The notes beneath the pieces are model-generated. The model was not told the origin of the DNA and did not search any database. It worked only from the letters and a program-made list of their open reading frames with translations. Shown here piece by piece: positions 1 to 11,600 of a DNA stretch of 64,000 bases (position 1 is the first letter of the stretch; every line of letters begins with the position of its first letter). The stretch comes from Hymenopellis radicata. Its lineage: Eukaryota; Basidiomycota; Agaricomycetes; Agaricales; Physalacriaceae. The stretch lies in NCBI GenBank assembly GCA_015501595.1, contig JADNRX010000217.1:1-64000 (forward strand), written 5' to 3'. The position numbers were made by a program, and so were the translations under genes.

Positions 1-1100
1 GATGAAGATCCTTCTCGATATCTTCAGTACTCGTGCTCGTTCGACCCTCATTATCTTTTAGAAGTTGTTCGTAGTATCCGGGATTTGCATAGCGCATGAA
101 GATCGATCCCGAAAGGGTTTCCCACATCTCCCCTCGAAGACGATTCGGAAGACCGACCTGTACGAGCCGAGTACACTGCGGGTACCGAAGCAGAGTGAGA
201 TTTCGGCCATGAGCTGGTGAGACCTTAATGTAAGACGCGGCGTAAGATGATTGATAAACCTACTGCGCAAGTATGTGGTCCATAGCTTTATCTTGGAAGC
301 TTCACGTAACCTTGAAGGTGGTTAGAATACGAGAGCATTATGGCACAGATACCGTACTTTTTGGGATCCCAGGAAACTTGAAACGAAGGCCGAGCCCGCC
401 GTGATAGGTAGACTCCCTAGGCTCGGATTCTCTTTTTTCCTCGCTGATGAGACTACCGTCCTTCGCGCTCGCCGTCGGCTACCGACGACGCCGCGGAAAT
501 CAATGTCTCCGAGTAGCATGTCTTGACGAACCCCTTCACGGCCTTCATCTGACCGCGCTGGAGCTCGATCTTGAGAGCGTCGCGCAACAACGAGCAGAAC
601 AGGTCGGCGGTGGGCGCAGGGAGGTCAGTTGCACAATCTATGCGCTGTCAGAGTGTGTAGACCGTCGCCGCCCTTGGACGTTACTATTTTGCCACCATCC
701 CATTAGCGCTAGGCTCAGCGCATATATCCCGGCGCGGGCGTTGAGCCGCTCGACGCGCCGTACAGTCGAAAGGGGTAGCGTGAAGCGCACCGACTTGCGG
801 TCGAGAGAGGCAAAGGCCAGGTACGGCGCGAGGAGATACAGTTTGCCAGCCTTGCATCTGTATCAGTTTCGTGCCCGATGTCGTGTAAGACAGCGAGCTC
901 ACATATGAGTCCTCTTCGCCTTGAATGCCCAAACTCAGCACAGCGTTGATATCCATCCTTTCCACGTCCTCTGTCGGCGAGTCTTTGCCATTGCTGCTCG
1001 GCGCTGGAGTCGGCGTCGGCGGCAAGGAGAAAAAGATCTCTGTCAGCTGCTCCTTCGTCGGCTCTTTGAAGTTGCGAAGCGCTGTCGATATCGTCGACAT
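1..1100 (-). pseudogene. GRAM-TBC RabGAP copy A, 5' part, cut by window edge
   Basis: This is the amino-terminal part of the same gene as the copies at 8.6-11.8, 19.3-22.4 and 29.8-33.2 kb. The frame starts at 1,100 ([11 protein letters not shown]), reaches the GRAM segment (core [13 protein letters not shown] after a 52-base intron) and the first TBC exon ([27 protein letters not shown]), then leaves the window. Compared with copies B-D it has single-base differences in coding exons (one C missing near 367, one extra T near 458, length changes in the T-run near 430), so it is probably not translatable as shown. Whether these are mutations or assembly errors cannot be decided here. Confidence 0.75.
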
Positions 1101-1233
1101 TCTCGAGTAGAACGCGGCAGGCGCGGTCGGTGACGGCCGCAGGTGGTGGTCAGGACGGGGAGGTGGCTGTGTTGGGGTTGTACTCGGACCCTGTAGTGGG
1201 TCTTGACTTAGTACTATCTACTCGGGATGTGCT

Positions 1234-1581
1234 CTAACGTGCTCCTCGTGTCGTCTCCCCTCGGACACTCTGAGGACATACTCGGGGCGTGTTGAGGAGA
1301 AGACGGTTCCCGGGAGATGGTCTTGAGGATGTTGAAGACGTGGTGGTGGGATGGTCGCGAGGAGGTTGGGAGGAGACGGTCTTGAAGAGGTTGAGGAGGT
1401 CCTGGTGGGAGATGGTCTTCAGGACGTTGACGAGGTGGTGGGAGGAGATCGTCTTGAGGAGCGTGGGCCGTCGTGCGCCGCGGCGGGGTTCAAGACCCGT
1501 TGAGGGAAATACTCTTGAGGGTGCTCTCATGCGCGCGCCGTTCTTACATGGCGCGGTCGACTTGCGACGGCGTTTCTTCAT
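1234..1581. repeat. G-rich minisatellite with 36-bp period upstream of RabGAP
   Basis: Imperfect direct repeats of about 36 bp (core gagatggtcttcaggacg) run from about 1,315 to 1,470, with counterparts near 11,970-12,120 and 22,625-22,775. On the minus strand the period keeps frame and gives a 12-residue repeat (LLKTISSHHLVN, VLKTISHQDLLN, LFKTVSSQ) within a 115-codon ORF (1,234-1,581). It lies just 5' of the RabGAP start in units 1-3 and is missing from partial unit 4. It could be a promoter-proximal minisatellite or an extra coding exon; only unit 1 has an ATG-started frame here. Confidence 0.5.
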
Positions 1582-1701
1582 CGCCGCGGTGCCGCCTTAC
1601 AACTCTTGTCTAATTAGCTACCTACTCTACTGTACACCTGTGAAACCGACTTGTTAGTATATTAGCCTGCATCGTTGAAAGTAAGTAGCTTACCATTTGT
1701 G

Positions 1702-3005
1702 CTACATAGTGTAATCAACTGGTTTACTTGACATCTGTCAGAAACCGTTAGTATCCTAGACTCGGAGGTAACAAAAAGTGCTACCTCGTAAGAAATGAAT
1801 CCAACACGTTTCAGTCAAGTCGCTAAGACCCCGTCTATAAGAACGGGCTGAATACTTACCGCGTCGGTTTCAAGCACATCTGCGCGCTGCAATCAAATTC
1901 GCGTAAGTATCAGATTAAGTAGAGGTAACAAGAAGACGACTTACCTCGAAGACTTGACTTGGGTTCAGAGTCCTAAGGCAATCCGTTGTCAAATATTAAC
2001 GGAGACAATCAAGTTCGCCACTTACCCAGTTGTTGAACGTGGTATCCGAACGAACGGGACTGTAGCGATGAAAAGTTCACAGTCAGACAACCACGAATAG
2101 ACAGGGTGCAACACTAAGACTTACTGTTGTGTTCGCCTCGGCTCAAAATCCGCGAAAGCGATGCGCGGATCCGTACAGTTCGAAGCTGAATAATTGAAAG
2201 AGGCTGTTTTGAACATGGTCAGTGAGATAGCGCGACGATGTGGAGAAGACCTACTGAAGACGACGAGAATCCGACCGCACTAGACGAGGCAATGCTGCCG
2301 CGTTCGACTTGAAGACATGTCACTGAGCGGAATGAACCAACACACGTACTAGTCGTGTCGGCGACGACCAGCAAGACCTAATAAAGTGTCAGTCGATAAT
2401 GAAGGTACACAAGTGAGAGGACGCGACGTACCGTTTGTTGAAGTGTTGAAGAGATCTTCGTTCAACGAAGGCCTTCATCCTTGTCAAAGTCGAGGCTGTT
2501 GACAAGTCTGTCAATGTTGAACGACATGCAAGACAGTCGATGACCATACCGGAGGATCAAGACAAGTTGAAGGTGTCATTGACGACGGTGGCCATGATAG
2601 TCGTCAACGTTGAGGCTGATGACATGTTAGTTGATGTCCGAGACGAGGAAAGTGACGATGACGAACAATAGATGGCCATCCGAGCCAAGTGCAGTCGACG
2701 TCTGCTCGAGAAAGTAGGCGGCGGTGAAGATGGAAGACAGCGAAGAAGACAACTTACCTCAACGAGGTGTCGGAGGAGACGAGTGTTAGCATTGAAAGTC
2801 GATACTGGAAGTAATTAGTATTGAATACCCGTGGAATAAAGGTGTAGACCGACTCGATAGTAAGAATCATAGCGACCCCGTACCGGGAGACGCGGTCGGC
2901 AAGGATAAGTCCAAAGGAACCGATGGCTTGATGCCGATGAATGATCTAAAGACAAGTCGTCAACATTGGTCAAGGTTACAAGGAAAAGATCAACATACCT
3001 TGAAG
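1702..3005 (-). pseudogene. Micro-exon gene chain of unknown function, unit 1
   Basis: Read on the minus strand, consensus splice sites define a chain of small exons with matching phases: 2,377-2,255 (41 codons), 2,185-2,125 (61 nt), 2,059-2,026 (34 nt), 1,972-1,945 (28 nt), 1,886-1,860 (27 nt) and 1,734-1,702 ending in a TAG stop. Donors are GTAAGT-like in four cases and acceptors are preceded by branch-like CTGAC/TTAAT motifs. Further exons upstream near 2,432-2,620, 2,753-2,799 and about 2,883-2,945 continue the frame, but unit 1 has a TGA in the 2,432-2,620 exon where units 2 and 3 have TCA. The product is Ser/Thr-rich (LQVERGSIASSSAVGFSSSS; TLNPSQVFERADVLETDA) and I do not recognise it. 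Substitutions between units show no clear codon-position bias, so it is probably decayed. Confidence 0.4.
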
Positions 3006-4620
3006 AAACAGTGAGCAAGAGTAAAGTCGTCGGCTGGTGTCGACGTCCTCAAAGTATGTCAATCTAGACCGACGTCAATGGAGACCAATGAGAGGAAGGC
3101 AAGACTACGAACCGAAGTTAACCAAAAGTCTTGAAGGGCAGTCGACGAACGTCTAAAGGAGGGTAAGCAAACGAACCAACACGTGAGTACCAAAAGTCCA
3201 ACATACCGTGACTTGGGAGCATCGTCGCAGCCGTCGACGCTGACTAGCGCCGCCCCGAGTCAAAGTCCAGCAAGTCGAACATGTTGACGGGGTCGTCCCG
3301 CGCTACGATGTGATTCCATCGGTGGCGGCGAGAGCCATGGACCAGTCAAATACCGACGTCCCGACATCCTGTTCAACGCGCCAAGCGATGAGCGCAAGTT
3401 CCAACATGACGGTAGGAAAACACCTACCGGACGGACATGATGATGAGCTAGCGATCCCGACGAGGGCGACAGTACGACGTCAAAGAGACGAGCGACGGCG
3501 TCGACATCGTGGTCGTAGTGGGTGTGAGAGGCAAGTGAGAGTGGGGGGAAAGGAAGAATGAAATGAGGGACACCTCGCTGGTCCAAGGTTATATACCAGG
3601 ATATCCCGTGCGAGATCCAGATCTGACGGAATCCATTGAGTTGTGATTCAAGGGATATGACGTCGCCGTCGCCAGGCTATCAGTTTGGCTTTGCCAACCA
3701 GATTCGCGGAATGTTGGAATTCGAGGCGCCACACGTAAGTTGGTTTTGAGAATGTTGTTGAATTGAAAGTATAACGACCCGAATAATATGGCGGTGAGTC
3801 GAGTAATGCTGAGAGCCCATCTAGAAGAAGTATCAGGCCGTCGATGAGAGATGGAAGCAAGTCGAACACACCTCGAAATCCAACAAGTCCTAAATCGAGA
3901 TCTCCTCAACGCGAAAAGGCCTCACGTCGAACGTTCGCGGATCCATATGGCTGTCGTATCCGCGTTCTAGGCCATGGTAACGCCGCCACGTAAAGGAAGA
4001 AATTGTAATTGAACAAACGAGGGTTCCACGGCGCGAACTTGAAAATGGTGTTCCAATCACAAGACCGCGAGGTCTGCGGATCCCAATTCATCTAGAAGAA
4101 AGTCTATTGATATATTGAGCCGTCATATGAGAAATGGGGGCACATACTGTTGTTGAATAGACACTTTCTAATTTCGAATCCGCGTGCTTTACAGCGAGTT
4201 TAGAATTGTCTTGACAAGGGTTTCACCCTGAATTAAGCGTCCAGAGTATCGTAGCCGTAAGCTCCTTAATGCCGAGGAGGGATTCCCCAGGGAAATGACG
4301 TCCAGATTAAAATGAGATGGGGGATGGAGGCAAGGGTGAAAGGCCGCGTCACCCTTCCCAGGCTGCCGGTCCCGACGAGATAAGATAGACTTCTTGAGGC
4401 ACGCCTGCGCCTCGTCATAGATAGCTGAACTCGAAATTGACGGAAGCGGAAAGAGGAGAGGCCGTCAAAAGTCGAATAAGACGCGTTTGACGCGTTGTCG
4501 CGCCCCCAGATCCGTCGGGATGTCAAGCAAGACTCTTGAAGCGTGTATTCCGATACAATAGAGGCAAGCGCAGGCAGAGAGAAAGTGCAAATATATTAGA
4601 CGCGAGAATTTGAGCTTGAC

Positions 4621-7393
4621 ATGGTGAGAGTACGAGCCCAAGTCACGTCGATCACTCGGGTTTGCCCGAATTGGAACTTGCGCTCATACCACGACCTCGA
4701 AGGCATCACTCCGACACGCCGCGACGACGACGACGTCTGGACTTCCTGCGCGGACCGCGGACTATGCGGAGGACTTATGGCGCCCTGGAATAACGTTGCC
4801 CTTGTGGAAACAATCGGAACCTGACGGTAAGCTTTGGTTGAAACGTTATGGAATGGTCTTCGGCTCATTGTAGATAAGGTTTTTTTGTATTTGTCGTGGC
4901 AACACTTCAAGAACGATGATATAACCGTATAGAGGGAACCGCGTGTTATGGTGCGTACGTATCTTAAGTTCATCTTGAGCATTACTGACCATGCCTCCAG
5001 GAACGTGTTACGACTTCCTCGACTGGCTTGGAGCATCGGAGGCAAGTGTTCAGCGACGTTAAGGATGTCTATAGCGGTGGTGCCACGTCGCTTAACGGGT
5101 ATGGTCTCTCCAAGTTCAACTAACTCATTCTGACACAAAGACTAGGGTTCGCGTTCCTTGGGAACAGTGTAGACTACGACAAATTTGTCGACATTGTTTA
5201 ATGTTATCTAGTATTCTACCCATTCTCTATGCGTACGGCGTCAAAAATCGCACCCTTGTATCATCGACACTACAATCCGTACTCCCGAACTCGGTTCCAC
5301 CGTCAACACTCTGGACACCTACTCCAACAGCAGAAAAGACGACGGGGTAAACGGCGCTCTTCAAATGGCATCATTACTACAAGTGGAAACGAAATTAACA
5401 AGGTACGTACATGATATTTTGTATTTTGGCCTTGGTCCGTGTCGGCTTCATTGACGCAGGCGAGAAGCGCGCCCATTGAAGCTCTTGCTTTCCCCGAAGG
5501 TGGGTGTTGGGTACTCGTCATTTGAAAGGACGTCAGAGTTGCCTGATCTCCTCGTCAGGTCAAAGGACTAGAACCATGATCAAAGTTGGTACGTACATCT
5601 TCTTGTCCTCGCGAATTTCCGGCTGATGGAAACGAGCCAGATCTGGATCTTAATTCGGGGAGTCTTCTCGGTTCCTTCGTCGTCTGCCGGTCTTGTTCCC
5701 GTGTGATGTTCTTGGAGGGCGTGCTCGATGGCAACTGCGAGAGTGGATTTGACGAGCGGCGAGTCTTGACTCGGTCAGGAGACGGCCGTGCGCAACTGCT
5801 CCGGGTCGCGCGCGAGCCTTTGGCTAAAGTCCCGCAGAATTGCCTAAACAGTCATGTTCAAATTTTGAACATGACGAAAAAAGGTAACGTACTATCGTGG
5901 CTTGTTCGGGAAGATTTCCGTGCGATTGATGTTGAATATATTCAGATCGGTATCGCCATGGATTCCGAATGGGGAGAACTTGTTGGTCGAGTTTGAAGTG
6001 TGGCGTCGCGAGGACTGGTTGGAGTTCTCCTGGGTCTAGAACGGTGTCAGTGATGCCGTCATTGACTGCATGACGGACGTGCCTGTGGCCACGTCTTCCC
6101 TCTCTGTCGCTAACAGTAGATCAACCTAGTTGGTGCTGCCGATTCTGGGGGACCTGCTGCGACGATGTTGGATTTCGCGCGGCGGCGCGCCGGTGGACAC
6201 AAGAAAGACGATCAGCAACGTCGATGTGAGGTCCTCGTATGTCGTATTGCTCTGCACTCGCAGCTCTTGGGGGGTTATTCTTGATGATTTCCTAGTTTGC
6301 ATGTTGAACTTTCGAAGACGTTTCATAAGGTGATGTACCATGTCATTAGCCGAGGCCGCGGACTTCGTAATTGACTCCCTCAGATCCAGATCGGAATCAA
6401 GGTCCAAATGGGGCGACGTATGGTTCGAATTTCTTATGTGGCGTTGTTTTGCCGAAATCATATTCGTTTCTACGGATCGTTAAGCGCTGAATGGAGCGTG
6501 AAGAATGAGGATTCTAACCTTTCATTTGTGTTGTCGCTGCCCTTGTGGTTGCGACAGGTGTAAGTCCGAGTCGGGATGGAGCGAGAGAGGCGGTCGGTAC
6601 TGTTTGCATTCGACTCGCGGTCTAGTCAGGGCGTTTGGCGCCGTCATCGCTAAGTTCCTGAGTGGGATGTTCAACCTTCGAAGTTGAACCGTTGAATGGT
6701 AACGTACTATTCATTTGCGCCCGCAGAATTCACGATTTGATTTGACAAGATCTCGATCTCTATTGAGTCTGGAGGGGTTCGCGTTGCTTTGACGTGTTTA
6801 GCGTGGGTCACGACCCCGCTTCTTGAGCAGCCCCATCCGATAACGACTCTGGAACAATTGAGATAACTCGGATCCAGGATAAAGGTGACATTTACCTTTT
6901 TTATAATGGACGTTCCTCGAACTGACTTGGCAATTATTGTTAGATTAGAATAGAACGGAAGTCAAACGAACACGAACCTCAAGCCCCGCGGCGAGCGACA
7001 CTACGAGACCAGATCCTCAAGCCCGATTTCCGTCGTGTCGAGAGGCCTCAAACTAGACAAGATCTCTTGAGAATGGAGCGGAATGTAGGCTGGGACCAAT
7101 ACGAACCTCAAGACCCGCGGAGAGCGTCACTACGAGACCAGATCCTCAAGCCCGATTTCCGTCGTGTCGAGAGGCCTCAAACTAGACAAGATGTTTTGAG
7201 AAAGCGAAGTGTAGGCCGGGACCAATACGAACCTCAAGACCCGCGGAGAGCGACTTCAAACGCGCCGTTGAACGTGGCAAGACGCATCAAGTCCGCCGAC
7301 TTCAATTCTGGGAAAATTGAGACGGCACGCGGAACCATTTTCAAGTCGAAACACCCTAAGAAACTAACAGCAATATTAGCGAATTCAATGTGA
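4621..7393 (+). pseudogene. Plus-strand gene-like stretch of unknown function, unit 1
   Basis: Protein-like frames on the plus strand are separated by intron-like donors (GTAAGC near 4,830, GTACGT near 5,402 and 5,589, GTAACG near 5,883). The block just before the first donor is conserved against unit 3 as LPLWKQSEPD versus LAPWKQTEPE with third-position changes, which supports this strand. Later segments include LVEFEVWRREDWLEFSWV, followed by an in-frame TAG present in all three units, and the three-copy 126/129-bp repeat exon ending at 7,393. Frame breaks between segments suggest decay. The 180-codon ORF on the opposite strand (4,596-5,138) is interrupted in unit 3 and is taken as a shadow. 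Confidence 0.4.
6972..7260. repeat. 126/129-bp tandem repeat, about 2.3 copies
   Basis: The block beginning acgaacctcaag starts at 6,972, 7,101 and 7,227. The spacings of 129 and 126 are both multiples of three. On the plus strand the frame is open across all copies (LRDQILKPDFRRVERPQ repeated). On the minus strand each copy holds an exon-like segment. Unit 2 has the same number of copies (from 17,629) and unit 3 has one fewer (from 28,271). Confidence 0.85.
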
Positions 7394-7900
7394 CTAGAAG
7401 TCGAAATTTCACCAACTTTGTGCCTTGCGGCTCACGCTGCCGGAGTGTCATCACATCGTCTTCGTGTCGGGACTCGTCCATATCGGTAAACGTGTTGCTG
7501 GACAAATCCGTCCTCGAATGGAAGCCTTGAATTACGACACGGCGTGGAAACTGTTATCGTCGTCAGACCCGCATCATGGCCACAGGTAATCTTACCCTCA
7601 GCTGCGTCCTCGCTGGTGGAGGGAGTACAAAGGGAGGCTTCGCTGCACAGCTCGCCTTTGAAGTCATCAGACCCGACAAAACACCATCGATGAGACATCT
7701 GATTTGAAGAACGTCAGTCTCGAGCGCGACGTGAAGTGGCGGGGAGAGGATCGGGCACATCGACGATGGTGGGGTGAAGGAGGACTCTGGGAAATCACGC
7801 AAGTCCATGGAGCCGCGATCACCGTACCTTCAAGCTTTGAATGGAGGTACCTGACCATGTGTATTCCGTGAACTTGTCTTGTGTTTTGTTGCGGTTCCAC
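7234..7900 (-). CDS. Small four-exon gene of unknown function, unit 1
   Basis: Exons 7,900-7,828, 7,786-7,596, 7,550-7,436 and 7,355-7,234 join with exact phases (73+191+115+122 nt) to give 166 codons plus TGA. Introns have GT donors (GTACGG, GTAAGA, GTGAGC) and AG acceptors, with a CTGAC branch-like motif in the second. The protein starts MEPQQNTRQVHGIH and has an acidic stretch FTDMDESRHEDDVMTL; no domain, signal peptide or membrane segment is evident. Its last exon overlaps, in antisense, the plus-strand repeat ORF, so both cannot be fully real. Unit 1 is the only open copy. Confidence 0.45.
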
Positions 7901-8320
7901 TTCTGTTTCTGAGATGATTTTACATTCGTCGAGTTCGGATTTTTAAGGGGATTTCAACTGTTAATAAGGGACGGACACTGTCAACATTCTCAAGACTTGC
8001 ATGGACCAATTCGGCTGAGGAGCGAACGTGCGTTGTCAGGGTGATTTATCGTGCCACACTTCCCCTCCGCGGTCACCGCACAGCCAGGACTCAAGTCTTG
8101 AATCCTCAACGTCGTATGTTGGAAAACATGGTCATGTATACATCGTTCAAAAGGTGCAGAGAAGGCCTTTCACGTCGTGGTGAGGGGACGGGGAAAGGAG
8201 GATACTGAAAATCACAGCTCGGGTCAGGTCAAAGTCTAACAAGCGCCTGTGTCGTCAGGTCACCTGCTTGAACTTTAACGAATCAACAAACGAACTGACA
8301 GCACTGCCACCGCCAGGGAG

Positions 8321-8327
8321 TATAAAG
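8321..8327 (+). promoter_or_regulatory. TATA box, conserved in all three units
   Basis: TATAAAG lies 80 bases before an ATG in a good context (ACCATGG) and is followed by a pyrimidine-rich stretch (cccctccctctcc) typical of a fungal start region. Identical elements sit at 18,979-18,985 and 29,474-29,480. Confidence 0.5.
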
Positions 8328-8400
8328 AGGGCTCGGACACAAGCCAAGTTCCCCAGTTCCCCTCCCTCTCCCGTGCGCCTGTTGTTCTGGAGCGAGTACC

Positions 8401-8460
8401 ATGGTGATGACGACCACCTGCTGTGGACTGTGTGGACCCCTGTCGTCTGAGCGTGCTTAA
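8401..8460 (+). CDS. 19-codon cysteine-containing ORF behind TATA box, unit 1
   Basis: The ORF encodes 19 residues with a central CCGLCG motif and ends in TAA. It has a strong Kozak-like ACCATGG start and a TATA box 80 bases upstream. The sequence is the same in unit 2 and differs in unit 3 by one residue (S to A), while the flanks carry more indels. It could be a tiny peptide, an upstream ORF, or the first exon of a longer gene; no downstream donor inside it is obvious. Function unknown. Confidence 0.35.
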   Translation: MVMTTTCCGLCGPLSSERA

Positions 8461-8643
8461 CTGAATGTCGCGGCGTTCAGCTTCCACACAGTTGGTACTT
8501 GCTGTCAGACGGCGGCATCCTTTTTTTTTTTTGTACGCCACGCTGGTTATACCGGGTCACGGCCCTCCGTAGTACCGCCTTGGATACCCATACTTATTTG
8601 TTTGCACTACTTGTACCTTCGGGAGGGGGAACTATTGACAAAA

Positions 8644-11600
8644 TTACAAAAACCTCAGTTGGACTTCTCGCGTTTTTTCGAGAAAGCTTAACGACGACAG
8701 AAGTACGAAACTCAACGGCAGCTCAAGCCGCACAAACAGGGCACAGACGGCACAGGAATCGGACACAAACTGCAACGAAAAAGGAAATGTATTCACGAAA
8801 TTATATGACTCGTCCGTCGCTAGGTTCTGATTGGACGGGAAAGAAGTAGGCCCGCCGTCCTCTTCAGCTTCAGGTAAAAGAGCGTCGCCGTACTCGAACG
8901 CATTCGTCATAAAGCGACTGACGGCGCCAAGGTAGGCGTCTCCAATCTCAAACCGAAATATGAACTAATGCGGAAAAGTTATGAATAAAACGCGTAGTCA
9001 GTTCAACAATAGACTCACCAAGAATGATTCTGAAAGAGTCAGGACCTCATCTTTCGTAAGGAACCCGTCCTTGTTCTTGTCATGCAAATTGAAGAACCAC
9101 TCGATGTTTTCCATCAAATCATTGAACATAACCCCATCAAGACCAGATACCAAATTCTACGCCGCCCGTCAGCAAACAGTATATTATGAAAGGAAACCCG
9201 GATACCTGGAACGACAGGGCTCCTCGGCATGATGTATCCCAAAAGTAGAACAAGCGGTCGATAAACTCGTGTTCGGCCACCTCGCGATCTATTCGTTGCT
9301 ATAACTTGGTGAGCGCACCGCCTCGAGAAATCATCCGCCGACGAACCTGGAAACCATTGCTCACAATCCTCTCGTCACGGGCCCACGACGCGATCTCGCT
9401 CAGGAAGTACTGGAAGGTCTTGAGCCCAATCCGCGTCTCAGGTTTTTCCTCAGTCCCGTCAGCCGGTGTCAACAGGCTAGGCGGCGGAAGCGCCACCGGA
9501 GGAGGAGGATGGATGCACATCGCTCGGTAGAGGGAGTCGTAGATATATCCAGCTTGTTCTTTGTTGAAACGGCCGAGGGTGCGTAAATTTCGAACTGCCG
9601 ACCGCTTTGAGAACGATTCTATGCTATGAATGATTTCGCCTCTAAAGCGCCTGCGCTCGGATAAAATCATGTCGTCGGTGATCACTGAAAACTCGCGGAA
9701 GGAAACAAGCAGGAGCTCTTGAAAGCGCGTTATGGCGCGCGCGCGAGGATCTGGCGAGTCAGGGTGCGCAGAATTGCCCAACGAGGTGAAATAATCCCGC
9801 ATCATGCTTTAAACCAAAATCAGTCGTGGCTCTGCAAACGGCGCTTGAAGACATACTTCAAGAAATGTCCATCGTCTTGCACAGTCAGAAGCTTTTCTCC
9901 GTTGATCTTCAGAATAGCTGAAAAGAAAGCTGTTCAAGAAGAGCGAGACAACTCAAGATACGACCAACCTAGACTGAGAGATATATTAGGGGAAAGACAC
10001 GACAGCTGAAAAGATGGCGACATACCCGACTTGGAAAAGAACCTTGGGACCCATACAGAAGAAGCAGTCCACAATCCGGAAAGCAAAGATCATAGGCATG
10101 CTGTTGATAAACCTAGGGAGAGATGGTCAGTAGAAGCAATGCTGTAACATTAGGAAGATCGTACAAACTCAAAAACCAAGGCAATGAGGCAACCGAGAGC
10201 TGCACATCGACGTCTTGGAAGTGATCATGGATCATGGGCAAACATCGTTGCACGAGCGACTCGAAGACGCGCTGATCCAAAAGGGTACCGTGCATCGAAG
10301 GGCTTGATGAGAAAGTTAGATCGAGATGTCGAAGAAGGAAGATATTTACGCGTAATAGCCAGGAAGCAGCGGTCACACAGGACCTCTAACAACCAGAAGG
10401 CCTGCTCTTCAGACATGTAACTGTAATATGATCAGCTTGGAGATGACACGGCCGGTGAAATAAACGAACATGAGAATCGCAGCCGCGAGGATATTCATCG
10501 CCTACGATGTTCATGAGTATTCGCCGATGACGAGAAAGAACCTTGCACACCTGACAGTAACCCAGCTCGGGGTTCTTGAACGAGTACGCTTGCAGAACTC
10601 TTCGGAGAGCTCCGATGCCCTCTTCCGACTGATAGCCTGCGTACTCTGGCAGACTGCGATGAAGATCCTTCTCGATATCTTCAGTACTCGTGCTCGTTCG
10701 ACCCTCATTATCTTTTAGAAGTTGTTCGTAGTATCCGGGATTTGCATAGCGCATGAAGATCGATCCCGAAAGGGTTTCCCACATCTCCCCTCGAAGACGA
10801 TTCGGAAGACCGACCTGTACGAGCCGAGTACACTGCGGGTACCGAAGCAGAGTGAGATTTCGGCCATGAGCTGGTGAGACCTTAATGTAAGACGCGGCGT
10901 AAGATGATTGATAAACCTACTGCGCAAGTATGTGGTCCATAGCTTTATCTTGGAAGCTTCACGTAACCTTGAAGGTGGTTAGAATACGAGAGCATTATGG
11001 CACAGATACCGTACTTTTTGGGATCCCCAGGAAACTTGAAACGAAGGCCGAGCCCGCCGTGATAGGTAGACTCCCTAGGCTCGGGATTCTCTTTTTCCTC
11101 GCTGATGAGACTACCGTCCTCGCGCTCGCCGTCGGCTACCGACGACGCCGCGGAAATCAATGTCTCCGAGTAGCATGTCTTGACGAACCCCTTCACGGCC
11201 TTCATCTGACCGCGCTGGAGCTCGATCTTGAGAGCGTCGCGCAACAACGAGCAGAACAGGTCGGCCGTGGGGCGCAGGGAGGTCAGTTGCACAATCTATG
11301 CGCTGTCAGAGTGTGTAGACCCTCGCCGCCCTTAGACGTACTATTTTGCCACCATCCCATAGCGCTAGGCTCAGCGCATATATCCCGGCGCGGGCGTTGA
11401 GCCGCTCGACGCGCCGTACAGTCGAAAGGGGTAGCGTGAAGCGCACCGACTTGCGGTCGAGAGAGGCAAAGGCCAGGTACGGCGCGAGGAGATACAGTTT
11501 GCCAGCCTTGCATCTGTATCAGTTTCGTGCCCGATGTCGTGTAAGATAGCGAGCTCACATATGAGTCCTCTTCTCCTTGAATGCCCAAACTCAGCACAGC

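Larger units (their letters stand above)
1..10657. repeat. Tandem array unit 1 (about 10.66 kb)
   Basis: The sequence at position 1 recurs at 10,658, 21,314 and 32,073 in the same orientation, giving periods of 10,657, 10,656 and 10,759. The unit contains the 5' part of RabGAP copy A (1-1,100), about 7.5 kb of spacer, and the 3' part of RabGAP copy B (from 8,644). The window opens inside the array, so the true left end of the array is not visible. Confidence 0.95.

Noticed and set aside
447..908. Plus-strand ORFs of 153-156 codons opposite the GRAM exons (also at 10,930, 21,586, 32,345)
   Set aside because: They are antisense shadows of the RabGAP exons; composition (Arg/Leu/Ala-rich) follows the opposite strand's codons.
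1485..1505. GGTTCAAGACCC resembling a tRNA T arm
   Set aside because: No acceptor, D or anticodon arms around it; it is part of G-rich minisatellite flank.
4596..5138. 180-codon minus-strand ORF, conserved in units 1 and 2
   Set aside because: Units 1 and 2 are nearly identical here, so conservation is uninformative; in the diverged unit 3 the frame contains stops, while the plus-strand frame stays open with third-position changes.
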